Source: Manduca sexta | Lineage: Eukaryota > Arthropoda > Insecta > Lepidoptera > Sphingidae | Assembly: GCF_014839805.1 (NCBI RefSeq) | Contig: NC_051126.1 | Location: forward strand, 6,146,609 to 6,210,608 | Direction of reading: 5' to 3' | DNA length: 64,000 nt | In this document: piece by piece, positions 1-10,585 of the stretch | Layout: the number at the start of each line of letters is the position of its first letter | Numbering within the stretch: the first letter of the stretch is position 1 | Notes under the pieces: model-generated | What the model saw: only the letters and a program-made list of their open reading frames with translations | Told to the model about the DNA's origin: nothing | Databases searched by the model: none | Position numbers and translations under genes: made by a program

Positions 1-420
1 GATATAAAGCCCACTCGAGCACAGCTGCAGGCGCAAAATAGTCGCAGATAAAATATTATCTTATATTTCATCGGCAGAGGTGTGCCTTAGGTCCTATTGA
101 ATTCAATAGTCTATATTCCCTGGCTCACGTTATAAAGTTGAGGCCAGTCGATACGACACGTTTCAAGCAATAATAGGGATGTCGCCGATGAAGGCCGTTT
201 AATTAACTTCAAAATGGGGCTGGACGGTTCTGGGACTAAGAAATAATGGTTTCGCAAAGTTTATAGTTGCTACTCATGCTGGGCTAGTGTAGCCTTTACT
301 GTGGAAATGGGGTATTTAAGTGAGAAAATATTACGCCCTTTTATTTTTATATATAGGTAGTCATTATATTAAAATTAGTAATTTATTGCCAATTTTAGTT
401 GGCAATAAACATTAAAAAGT
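1..420. other. A+T-rich sequence without a recognised feature
   Basis: No open frame, repeat match or RNA gene that I can support. The sequence leads into the dispersed repeat that starts near 421. Confidence 0.5.
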
Positions 421-540
421 GCTAGTACCGAAAGTCCTCGAAACATCAGGAGAAAACTAAAACATTAACACCGCGATAAAATCCGAAAAATAGTTTAATT
501 TTAATGTCTAACATTCACGTAAACATAAGAAATCATTATG
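421..540 (+). repeat. Dispersed repeat, copy 1 (CGATAAAATCCGAAAAATAG family)
   Basis: This segment holds the string CGATAAAATCCGAAAAATAG followed by TTTAATTTTAATGTC and a GTAAACATAAGAAAT block. Related copies lie at about 6535-6650 and 10474-10585, sharing the order: a GAAAC/GCC-GGGAGAAAA-like start, CGATAAAATCCG, a TTT-rich stretch, AATGTC, CATAAGAAAT. It is a genome-wide repeat by structure. I suspect the noncoding end of a retroelement, possibly Penelope-like, but cannot assign a class from sequence alone. Confidence 0.5.
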
Positions 541-2361
541 GCAATAAACAGTTTCTTAAAGTAGCTTAAATACAATGTTCGATAAGCAAATTACCTGAAT
601 ATGTATTTATATTAAGTATTATATAAAATGAAAACGCCATGGCGATAAACTAAGTACTTATGCACTTTTCTTTTGACAGTTCTCTTGAATCTTTAAATTA
701 CATTAAGCGTAAAAAAATAATTTTCCAGCACTCTGTTCACTTTGCTCTGAAGGCTAAGTTACTATCTTATTTACAAACTGTGTTGAAATAAAAATTTATT
801 TACAAAGTAGTTATTTGAAAGCAAGTTAAATTATGCAACGCTTCCGATTTAAAGAGGCTGTCCAGCTCTAGATGTTCATAAAACAAAGTTTATTTTATAA
901 TTTAGGTTGCGTTACATGAATATTATATAACCTAGACCTTTTATTTATTTGTCTGGATAATTAAACGATATTTCACATTATTGTGCAAGTTATGCTCAAT
1001 AACATGAACAAAACACAGATTATAAATAAAGGTATTCAATCATAAGTACTCATTAAAAATATGAATTCAATTTATGTCCCGCTGCAATGTTTACATTAAC
1101 AGTAATGCACATCTCGAGCCAAAAAACCTTACTAAATATTCAAACATTACCAGAAATTCTAGCTAAAACGTTGATAGTGTTGCCAAAAGTTGGCCGTAGT
1201 TAAAACTTTATGATAATTAGTAGAGCGAGCTAATTTCAAAGATCAAGCCTCGGAGATTGGAGTTTGTCACACAAAGTAATATCGCTACGGTCTTGTGTAA
1301 CACTTGAGGAATCCTGAGAATTGTAGTAGAGCAAATAAGTTTTGAACTTACACCACAGGCGCGATTTATCGAATATGACGAGGATAAACCTGTTTACCCT
1401 TCAACAATCAAGTCTGGTAATATCGTACCATCACGCTCTTGTTTCAAGCCAATAGTGGAAATACTGAATGGACTTAAACAAAAATAAAGATTGAACATAG
1501 AGCATTTACTTCTTGCTATAAATTTCTTGAAAAAACGCGATAAAGTTTCAGAAGACGTAATTCTTATGCGATTACATTGCCACTAAATCTTCGGAACTCG
1601 TTAATCGAAGTTTCTGGAAGTACTTGTTGGCGTCTGACGCCAACTGCCTTTGGCAGAGTCCCGCTCGCTCTAGGCGACGTCAATTTAAATGATAAAATTG
1701 AGATCCCTCAAAGGATAAAATTCAGATTATTCCACCCTAAACTAAATTAAAAAATCTTTTAATAGCATAAGCGGGCAGGCTACGCTTCAGATTAAAGGGA
1801 GATTGTCATGGCAACGAATAATTAGTGATAATTAAAAGATCTATGTTGCTTAATATTTCTATTATACAATTAAGGGATAAGACGAGTAGCTCGTATGACT
1901 ATAAACGCCATATTTCCTTATAGATATTTGGAATACTATAGAGAATATTTTTAGAACATCGCGCTTTTTAAAGTCGTCGCTGTAGACACATGGATCGGCT
2001 TAAACTGGTTATTACCATTGTCTCACAGAACAACGGGAAATACTGGCTGTTGTGTTCGTATGGTGATTGCTAAGGGTAACTAAGATTTTTGGAAGCCTAA
2101 ACAGCCCTTCTACTCCTTAATATCTATTACTTCGTTTTGTGGGCACCGGTTTTCAAACGAGAAACTAAGAATTTTATTTGTCGTGTTATTTAGTCGCAGA
2201 AAAACATTATGTTCTAAAAAGAAATCTGTAACAAGTTTATATTTACTAAGATTTAGTTTAGAAATAGATTCATGGCTATTAGATCAGTATTTAATGCAGA
2301 TATGTAGAAAAGAAATGATTCATATTATATTAGTTAGTAATTCAATATCTCAATGTCAATG
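541..2361. other. Noncoding background, no supported feature
   Basis: About 1.8 kb of A+T-rich DNA. Short frames exist on both strands, but none has recognisable protein character or paired splice sites. A GTAAGT-like string on the minus strand near 1345 follows a frame of about 40 codons, which is too weak to call an exon. Confidence 0.5.
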
Positions 2362-2480
2362 TCTACCAATCCGCACTAGGCCAGCGTGGTGGACATTCTC
2401 CTAATCCCTCTCAGTAGTAGAGGAGGCCCATGCCCAGGAGTTGGACAGTATATAACACGGCTGATATTTTTATTGTAATA
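2362..2480 (+). repeat. SINE tail fragment (AGTAGTAGAGGAGGCCC family)
   Basis: Contains CTACCAATCCGCACTAGGCC, then AGTAGTAGAGGAGGCCCATG and a GGACAGTATATAA block. These are the 3' part of the tRNA-derived SINE that is full length at 21043-21383. The tRNA-like head is missing, so this is a 5'-truncated copy. Confidence 0.7.
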
Positions 2481-2974
2481 TGTCAATTCTGAACTAAACA
2501 ATTTTTCATACCCTTCATTTAAATAACTTGACGTCAAATAAATGTAGATAAATTGTAAAGTTCGCTGTATTTATTTCAAAGCGTAAACGCTTCACAACAG
2601 GCAAGCGAAACATCTAGGAAAAGATAATAAATACCTTTGCTTGGGATTTTGCTAGATAACATTATTGGCTAGTTTTTATAATGAAATATCGTATACACCT
2701 CTTTTTCTTCTCTTTCATGTTAATATAATATTTTATAGAAGTTGTTCAGACATAATACAACGAGCAGTATTTTTTTTTATAAACAGAACTGTTTGTGTCT
2801 GTGTTTAGTTTGTTTGTGGCCATTGGAAGCATGCTGCGGAATAAAATCGTTAACCTCTATAAAGGCATTGCAGTCTTTAGGGCATCTAATATTACCCAGG
2901 TTATAAACACGCAACGCCACAGGGTTTAATTATTATGAGTCTTGAATTTATAGAGTACAAGTTACTAACATAAT
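2481..2974. other. Noncoding background
   Basis: A+T-rich sequence, with nothing I can support as a gene, repeat or RNA. Confidence 0.5.
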
Positions 2975-3168
2975 TAACTAGCTTTTGCTCACGGCTTCTT
3001 CCGCGTGACAGAGTTTTTCCGAGATCCAAGACCAACTTTATATTTTTCTGAGATAAAAATTGGACAATGTCCTTACCTGGGTCTCAAACTACATACAAAA
3101 TTTTATCGAAATCTGTTCATTCGTTTTTGAGTTTATCGCGTTCATACAAACAGCCGCGGCGGGCAACT
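2975..3168 (-). repeat. RTE-type LINE 3' tail fragment
   Basis: Read on the minus strand it ends in a 'gcggaagaagccgtgagcaa aagctagtt'-type terminus, the degenerate form of the motif 'cgcGAAGCCGCGAGCataAGCTAGT' that also closes the copies at 17 kb and 62.8 kb. Upstream is the usual 'tcgataaaattttgtatgta' stretch. It is noncoding and truncated. Assignment to RTE-like retroposons rests on the recalled tail motif. Confidence 0.5.
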
Positions 3169-3849
3169 ATGTTTTATAATATGCAGAAATTTAAAATGTT
3201 CAATATATTTGTGTCTTTGTTAGTCACGCCGTATGCTATCTTTGTTGCCTATGCTCTTCAGCATTTAGCAGCCTTCACTACTGCGAGGTTCTAGGCGGCA
3301 AATCTTGGCGAGGCCTTATTACCAATTGTCGAAGGAGTGTATAGTTTTTTTGTCCCACTTGCAAGCGCGAGGCCTGGGCAGTTGTTCCGTTTACCATTTC
3401 CTATTCCGTAGGCCGTTACTGTCTAGGGTCTACAGGCATCGTATTAACTGCCTGCTGTAGCTTAATGAAGTCATCATAACTATAATTTATTCAAAATTTA
3501 GGCAAATTTGTCAGGGCAAGAAAGAAATATAACAATCATTTATTACAACTAAATGTAAAGCAGAAAAATATTTATAAATTTAACTTAGGTCGAATAATGA
3601 AAAATTACACTGGCATTATGTTTTGTTTATATTATGGTCCTTGGTCGACAGCATTATCATACATGTATTGCTATTGTGCATCTATTGTTAGTTCTAGCTG
3701 TATTGTTTCCTTCGTACTTCAAGAGTATTGGCCATTGATTAGTTGGAAATTGATTGGCATTTCGTACTATGTGTACCATTTGCAAGAATCAATTAGTTTC
3801 GGGATCTGATACATTGTTTGACGCATATGAAAATATTATTTACACATAA
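3169..3849. other. Noncoding background
   Basis: Contains a G+C-richer block near 3360-3480 and short unconvincing frames (for example 3597-3809). None has a recognisable domain. Confidence 0.45.
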
Positions 3850-3938
3850 ACGCATTTTATCGCCTAAGGGGTAGTCAGAGGCGCAACTGGTGCATCCACT
3901 TTTCGCCGTGCGTACTCCGTCCCATGATGTAATAGGAG
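3850..3938 (-). repeat. SINE 3' fragment (ATCATGGGACGG family)
   Basis: Reverse complement of the module CATCATGGGACGG ... AGTTGCGCCTCTG ... CCTT that forms the 3' half of the complete SINE at 16092-16361. Only this 3' half is present. Confidence 0.65.
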
Positions 3939-5057
3939 AAATTAAAAAATATATAAACAGTTTAAATTTACAACAGTGTTATTTTTCCTTTCGCTATAAA
4001 ATTGTATTTGCATCCAAAATTCTAATACGAATTTTTCAAAATCAAATATTCGGTAACGTACAAACATTGTTCGAGATGCGGTTCAATAATAATTTGAATC
4101 AGCAGAATGGCGTTTGTGAATACGGAATGGGAAGCAGCGAATTATAGCGTTTTCTTTAAACTTTCCGTAGACGGAAAATGTTACGAAGAAATATAATATT
4201 GAATTGTGATTTACTTTAGTAGAGAAGACGGGAGCTAAAGCTGATGTACTATATATAACTACGACATATACTTCATCAAAACAAGGACTAAGTACATTGT
4301 ATTTGTATTTAACATGTTTTTCAATTGTTCGCTGGCAAAGTTTAGATCCACATCATATGTTCCTGGTCATGATGATTGATACCATTTATTGATCCACCTA
4401 ATTATTTTGGTAGATATAATACAAAGATTGCCTCTATCACCAAAAAAAGATTTGACATAAAAAGGACGATTATGATAATATACCATTAAAAATTGGTAAT
4501 TCAGTATTTCATACATTTTTACTGTGTCCATAGTCTTGAACCGACACCTAAGGCAAAGCTTTTCTGGAGCTGTGCCAATGATCTGTCCATAGTGTTTGAA
4601 GTACGGCGAACGGACGTGCATTAAACCGCTTTTATTAGAAATGCTTTTATTAAAATCCCCTTCAGAACGTTTGGATTGAGACCTTTTTACATGAATAAAT
4701 GGTGTTTAAGTACTGCTACCAGGAATAAATGGTTACGTTTTCCGAACGATGGATTTTTTTCCATATGGTCTAATAGTGCTTTAATATTCATGAAGTGCAA
4801 ATGGTTCCAGCGGATGATCGTTCATACGCGATTCATTTATTATCTATCAGTTTGACCCTAAATGGATTGGCAAAATCTTATAATTTCCTAGATGCTTGTT
4901 TAAAAAAATGCTTTCATATCTCTGATAAAAAGTCCTTACGATATTTTTTTTTTATTAACACACAACGCTTCAAAGCTGACGAAAACATACTGGTAAACAC
5001 TGATTGGAAAAAACATCACTGAGGCAACAATTTATTATTTGTCCAACATTGGGACAT
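3939..5057. other. Noncoding background left of the mariner element
   Basis: Two short frames lie here: an 84-codon one on minus 4367-4621, and 4795-5022 on plus. Neither shows a domain or paired splice sites. The minus-strand frame has a protein-like composition but is unrecognised, so I leave it uncalled. Confidence 0.45.
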
Positions 5058-5089
5058 TACCTAGTCTTGCCATAAATATTGTAATAAAG
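5058..5089 (+). repeat. Mariner left terminal inverted repeat with TA target site
   Basis: TA target duplicate followed by the element end. About 25 of the outer 30 positions match the complement of 6334-6366. Confidence 0.85.
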
Positions 5090-6364
5090 AAAAAAGAAAA
5101 TTGTTAACTGCAAATAACATTTATTACTTTTACAGTGTGTCAGTTTAATACATAAATATAAAACAATTAAAAATATAAAAAGCTTATTCGAAGTGGTCTC
5201 CATTGGCTGCAATACAGTCCTTTAAACGATGAGGCCAGTTATCAATAGAAGCACGCACTCTTTCCATGGGAAAATTCTTCACTGCCAATCGTATAGATTG
5301 TTTTAGGGACTCCAAATTATCATGGCGTTTAGAGCAAGCTGTACTCTCTAAAACTGACCACAAATCATAATCCAGCGGATTAAGATCGGGACTAGACGAC
5401 GGCCAGTCTTCAGCTCTGATGAAGTCCGAAACGTTCGATTCCAACCAAGACTGCGTGGACCGAGCTTTATGACCCGGCGCCGAGTCTTGCTGGAAGGACC
5501 ATACTTGGTTATTGAACATGGTGATGTTAAGGGGCTTAACTACCTTCTCAAGAATGGTATCTTGATACACTTGTGCCGATGTTTTGATACCTTTTCACAA
5601 AAATATGGCTCAGTCACTCCTTCATAGCTAACACCCCACCAAACCATCACTGAAGTCGGATAATGTCCACGTTGCACTCTGTCGACTAATTGGGAAGCTT
5701 CCTTAGAGCTTTGAGCATAAATACGGTCATTTTGTTTGTTAAAATGTTGCTCAATTGTAAAAATTTTCTCATCCGTAAACAAAATTTTTCTGTGACCTCC
5801 CTTTGCGTACCGCTTCAGTAGTTGTTTCGATTTTACCACCCTATTCTTCTTTAAATTATCAGTTAAGAAATGGCCAGTGCGTCTCTTATAGGCTGCAAGT
5901 CCTAAGTCATCTTTTAAAATACGCGACATGGTTCTAGGTGCTATCTTCATTTCCCGAGATAAAATCTTTTGCTTTCGGACAGGATTTCTTCGAATTCTTT
6001 CCCTTACTGCTTTGACCACCTTTTTCGTACGAACACTACGTGGACGGCCAGATCTTTTCTGTCACAAACAGAGGAGGTCTCATTGTACCTATTAATAGCC
6101 CGGTACACAAACATTTTACTAATACCAAGTGTATGGAGAGTTTTAAAAATTGCATTTGGCTCCATACCTACTTTGTGTAATGCTATCACAGCGATTCGGT
6201 TCTCTTTATCACCCCACACCATTTTAATATCGCAAAATATTTTACAATGTATTGGCGCCAAAATGAGAAAACACAATGAACAATCGTATAAAAATGACAG
6301 ATTCGAAATTCAAATGTAATATTTTTTTATAATTAAGTGTAACAGTATTTATGGCCAGACTAAG
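5060..6364 (-). mobile_element. Complete maT-type mariner transposon, inactivated
   Basis: A 1,305-bp element bounded by imperfect terminal inverted repeats. The left end reads CCTAGTCTTGCCATAAATA and the complement of the right end reads CTTAGTCTGGCCATAAATA. Both ends are flanked by the dinucleotide TA (5058-5059 and 6365-6366), the target duplication expected for Tc1/mariner elements. The length is normal for mariner. It carries one transposase gene on the minus strand, broken by two frame changes, so this copy cannot move by itself, although its ends may still be usable by an intact relative. Confidence 0.9.
5184..6222 (-). pseudogene. Mariner (maT, DD37D) transposase, two frameshifts
   Basis: A transposase would bind the element's inverted repeats and catalyse cut-and-paste movement in the nucleus. 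The reading starts at ATG 6222 (MVWGDKENRIAVIAL) with a helix-turn-helix-like N-terminus. It changes frame near 6010-6025 and continues through the second DNA-binding helix region (TMSRILKDDLGLAAYKRR). The first catalytic Asp is in LFTDEKIF and the WWGVSYEGVTEP core follows. A second frame change lies near 5590-5600. The last part holds QQDSAPGHKA with the second Asp and SSPDLNPLDYDLW with the third. There are exactly 37 residues between the second and third Asp, the DD37D signature of the maT clade. It stops at TAA 5184-5186. All three catalytic acids are present, so the defects are only the two indels and the element looks fairly young. Confidence 0.9.
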
Positions 6365-6366
6365 TA
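6334..6366 (-). repeat. Mariner right terminal inverted repeat with TA target site
   Basis: Mirror partner of 5058-5089. The outer end is flanked by the second TA at 6365-6366. Confidence 0.85.
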
Positions 6367-6534
6367 TAGGCTCATACAATACGATAGGATTATGTTTACG
6401 TGAATGTTAGTCAAGTCCAAGAAGTTAATGTTAAAGACACTGTGAGCTCATTCTGCGTAGATCGGACCGTCAAAAAAAAACATATAATTGTTCAATGTAG
6501 GAGATATTGTAACTTCGAATTTTCGGATGACCAA
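6365..6534. other. Flank of mariner insertion
   Basis: Short noncoding segment between the mariner right TA and the next dispersed repeat. Confidence 0.4.
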
Positions 6535-6650
6535 CATCTCAGTCCACTACGTGACCACGAAGGCTGCAAATTCTTCGAAACGTCGGGAGAAAATTAAAAT
6601 ACAAGAACTGCGATAAAATCTGCAAAATATTTTTATTTCAATAATTTCAG
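6535..6650 (+). repeat. Dispersed repeat, copy 2
   Basis: Begins ACGTGACCACGAAGGCTGCA, then CGAAACGTCGGGAGAAAA and GCGATAAAATCTGCAAAATA. It aligns with the copies at 421-540 and 10474-10585. The CGAAACGTCGGG string recurs widely in insect retroelement ends. Class not determined. Confidence 0.5.
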
Positions 6651-7703
6651 AGATTTTAAATTCATAAGTACCTAGAAAATGAAGTTAGAATATTATTGCT
6701 TATTCGTCTTATAGATTAGGTTATAGTTTATTGTTAAGAACCTAGTTCTTACAACATAGGATAAAGAAGTAAGTATCTCTATTATTGTATATAAAATATT
6801 ATTACATAGTGCAAGTGCAAGCTGAAACAGCGAACGACGGTTTAATAACTTCTTTCGAGGAGTGAATGCAAGTAAGTGCATACTTTTTAACTATATTGCT
6901 TGGCAGTCTTCTTGCAGCTTATCTTTTGTAACTATACAATATTGTTATAATAAAATAATCAGTATGGATTACATACAGCAGCTGCAGAACTACTATAAAT
7001 TAAACTACTCGTTTGATATATTCATTTAACAATATTTTTGTCCCTAAAAAGATTTGTTTAAAATAAAATTGTTCTATCTACAAAAATCGTTCATTGGATT
7101 TTAAACCATTTATTAATTAAATTGCTCATAATTTTAATCAAATTTAATTAAGGAATTCTATCACGTTAGAGCATCATTTATTCCCGCTTTATGCGATAAA
7201 GATTCCTAAAGTGTATCCTTAGCTATGTCAGGATTAGACGGTGCGCGCTAGCCAACCGCTCTTGTTAGTAAAATTAGTCAAATTTTCTCCGATCAAGGCG
7301 AACGCTTTGGGAAGACCCCGAAGGAATTTAATCTATCAGGATTCTATAAGTAAATAAGGCTTGAGAGTATTCTTATTTAGGTGGGTATTTCAATTTACTC
7401 AAGAATATTTAGTTGAAAACGTTGGATTAAGTGGAAACTGATTTCTTATTTTGTGAAAAGGGAATTTTAATATTCATTTATTTGTTATGCTTTACTTTTA
7501 CATAGTTACAATCTAATCTTGTTGATTGACGTAAGTTGTTCACGGTAGATGTTTATACAGTCGCCATACTTTACGCATATGTTTTATTACAGAAAAATCT
7601 TTGCTTAATATGCGTAATGTGGTACTATTGAATACAATGGTGTTATCGCAACGCCTCGGTCTGTGGGACGGTGGCTCGCTGGCGACACGCGGCTTCGGTG
7701 CCG
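6651..7703. other. Noncoding background
   Basis: A+T-rich DNA becoming more G+C-rich around 7640-7703, just before the motif block at 7704. No supported gene. Confidence 0.45.
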
Positions 7704-7750
7704 AATCTGCATAAATTTGCAGTTTTCTTGTTGTTACACACGATTTATGA
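7704..7750 (+). promoter_or_regulatory. Motif block, copy 1 (POU-like CTGCATAAATTTGCAG)
   Basis: Three short blocks in fixed order: CTGCATAAATTTGCAG inside a 21-base identity, TGTTGTTACACACG, then ATTTATG. The same three blocks recur at 35172-35221 with near-identical spacing. TGCATAAAT resembles POU-homeodomain sites and ATTTATG resembles caudal/Hox sites. This could be a cis-regulatory element or two relics of one dispersed repeat; the sequence does not decide. Confidence 0.35.
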
Positions 7751-8759
7751 CGTGGAAAATTGTTATTTATTACTATTTTTAACAAAACTTACATATCTAT
7801 AGGGGCGGCGGAGAAATATTAGACTTAACGAATGCACATTTTTAATAAAATATATTGCTATTATATTTTTATGAAGTACCATTCTAAGGGAGCAGTTTGT
7901 ATTGTATTTTTATTAACTACTAAAGAACTAATCATTACGATAAGAATATGAAATTTCAACGATAAGATTTAGATACAAGGACTATATAAGTATTTTTTCT
8001 TTCGTAAACTCAATAAGTATTATTGCTTAGATCCATTAATGACCTACAAGTTTGTATGAAACCCTCGTTGCCCGAGTCCAAATTCCACAAGTGTCCGAAA
8101 TTGCTGTTTGTCAATTAAACAGTTAACACTGACTGCTTAAGGTGCTTAATTTGAAACTACCAAAGAAAAAAAATAATCGTATAATGCGTATTTAGATTTA
8201 TGCTATCAAGAGATGATAATTATGAATACTATATTTGTCACGCGAAATACAATTATATTGATGGGACAAGGGATCGAGCAATCCACCTTATGTATATACA
8301 TACTATGTATGTAGCGGTTTGCTATGTACGTTGCTTATCTTTACCTCAATATTTTCCGCACATTAGCGTTGGTAATAAGATATTGATAACAAAAACACGT
8401 TAGGTCGACCATTACGATTCTTGCTGCTTATTATAACCAATTTGTACTATATATTATGTACATGGGCTAGGAGGGGCAGAGATGATTGGTACCCACCCTC
8501 TAAAAAGCCTTGCACTTACTGGCACCTTGCGTGGTGCACGCGTTTTGGATATCGGCCTTTTGAATTCGGGGACCTTTTTTGCTATCTCTAGTTTCCCCTC
8601 TAGAGAAAATCCGTAGCTACGTGAATGATTATATTGTATACCTATCTACATCAGGCTACACGATTTATGGCAGCGCTAAGACTTGCTTAGGCTTGACTAA
8701 AATCAAACAACATATTAACATTTCTTTGTGAACATTTTTGAATGTTTGTTAGAAGTAAA
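7751..8759. other. Noncoding background with degenerate repeat scraps
   Basis: Near 8050-8110 there is a degenerate version of the 'GGAACCCTCGGTGCGCGAGT' type tail better preserved at 40272-40330. A G+C-richer patch at 8460-8610 (GGGTGG / GTGCACC) looks repeat-derived but is unassigned. Confidence 0.4.
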
Positions 8760-8920
8760 CTCAGTAACAGCTTAACGAATTTGGATTAAATTTGGCATAC
8801 GCATAGACCATATTCTTAATTAACACATAGACTACTATTTATCCTGGTAATATGACCCTGTAGGATATAATTTTATTTTGTAATCTAGTATTAAACAGAT
8901 GATGCTGACGTCGAATCTAT
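8760..8920 (+). repeat. LINE tail fragment (CATAGACCATATTCTTAATT family)
   Basis: Parallels 19905-20160: both have GATTAAATTTGGCAT / GATAAAATTAGGCAC, then 'atagaccat.tccttaatt', 'actatttatccc.g' and a GATGATGCTG-type end. It belongs to the noncoding 3' sequence of an RTE-like retroposon family. Confidence 0.45.
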
Positions 8921-10473
8921 GGCACAATGCATCGCTATGCCATGTCTAAAAAAATCTTGTTTAATTGAATGATGCTTAACGCTACTTTATACTTACAACA
9001 CGCAGATATGTATTCAGTATTCCATTCAAAATACCTACATTGAAAAGTCCAATACTCGAAACACCACTTAAAAGTAATAGATTTATCTGTACCACGGTTA
9101 ATCTTACCGAAAAAAAAAACAAATTCGACCATTTGGCGCAAGATGTCGCAACGTTATTATTGGAACGTACCGAAAAATCGGGAAAGATACTATCTGATTT
9201 TCATTTAGATGAGAGTTAGCTACAACGTCATTTAGAGTCAGGTAATGTTATATAAGTTATATAACTAAATAGAGACAGAAAAAAACGTACTCAAATAGTG
9301 TATAATATTGTTGTAGGTTTTTGGAACTTACGTTAGACAAAATTTTGATATAGCACAGGCCTTCGAATTATAGTGAATTACGACATGTCAAAGTATATTT
9401 TGGAATGGATATGAAACTGTTATAAAATGGATGATAAATTAATTTAAGTAATTAAATTTATGGCTCCATTAGTAATTAGAGTAATTATTACGAGCCATTT
9501 GCTTATCATGCGTAAATTACATCTTTCCACTCACAAAGATAATCTAAAATAAAGCGAACGCAATTCAGCAGATTGTAATACAATAATTGTAGGCAATTTT
9601 CTTAAAACCCCTTTAAATCTGGATTTAAGTAAATTTCGGATCTGAAAGAACCAATAAATCTTGATTCAAGTTTGGAGAGTAAGTTTTAATAGTTTACTTA
9701 GGTTCAATTTAGTTACTTGCATTGAATTGGTGAACTTAGAAATTTGTTAGTAAAGAATAAACTTTTATATTTGAAATACGTTTCTATCATTAATAGACTA
9801 TTAGTGACTTTTCAAGATAACATACAAAAGTAATGGATAAATTGAATTACGAAGATAGTTTATTGAACATGTCCACAGATATAAAATTTATAAATACTAT
9901 AAGCCTATCTATATATATTTTTTTTAATATTACAATACTGCAGAAATGTATTAGCCTAGCTTGTACCTACTAATGGATACCAACCTACCGTCAACGGTAC
10001 AAAGACGTATAGGCACAAAATCAAGACGGCCATGGATTACGGTAAAATACATAAATATTTTTTTATAAACTAACCCATAAATCAGTTGATATAAATAATA
10101 TTCACCAATTGTCGCCAATCCTGGAGGGATTATTGAATTATGCGAGTCTAAACACTGCGTATCGCGAACGCGGGCTCATAAATTCGCGGGCTTCTTGTTC
10201 GCCGATAATTTATGTAAGGGGAAACTTGTCCCGCGAGGAACGTTGCCGATACAAACTTATTCATGTCCCTTAAGTTAATCACTTGACATGGGCCTTCGCA
10301 ATGATAGAACCATTGTTATATTTTAATTGGAAAATATTTGTGTTTTGAGATATTGATGTGGTTAAATTCTTTAATAGAAGGACTTTTAATTAGAAATTAC
10401 GGAGGGACTAAGTGTTTGTCGTCTGAAAAGTAAAAGTTACAATAAGAAACAAAGATTGTATAATGTCCCCCCG
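8921..10473. other. Noncoding background with one G+C-richer island
   Basis: Mostly A+T-rich. The island at 10130-10310 carries several TCATAAATT / AATTTATG-like strings among CG-rich sequence and could be regulatory, but there is no direct evidence. A 19-base palindrome (GTTATATA-AGT-TATATAAC) lies near 9245-9270. Confidence 0.4.
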
Positions 10474-10585
10474 TGACCATGAAGGCTGCAGACTTCAAGA
10501 CGCCAGCAGAAAATCATAATATAAATAAACACGATAAAATCCGAAAAATAGTTTTATTTCAATGTCATTCGCGTTAACATAAGAA
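10474..10585 (+). repeat. Dispersed repeat, copy 3
   Basis: GTGACCATGAAGGCTGCAGA, then ACGATAAAATCCGAAAAATA and TTTTATTTCAATGTC. It is the closest match to the 421-540 and 6535-6650 copies. Confidence 0.55.

Noticed and set aside
4367..4621. 84-residue minus-strand ORF with protein-like composition
   Set aside because: No domain, no splice context and no recognisable family; could be a decayed transposon piece, so not called.
5969..6319. 116-residue plus-strand ORF
   Set aside because: Antisense shadow of the mariner transposase.
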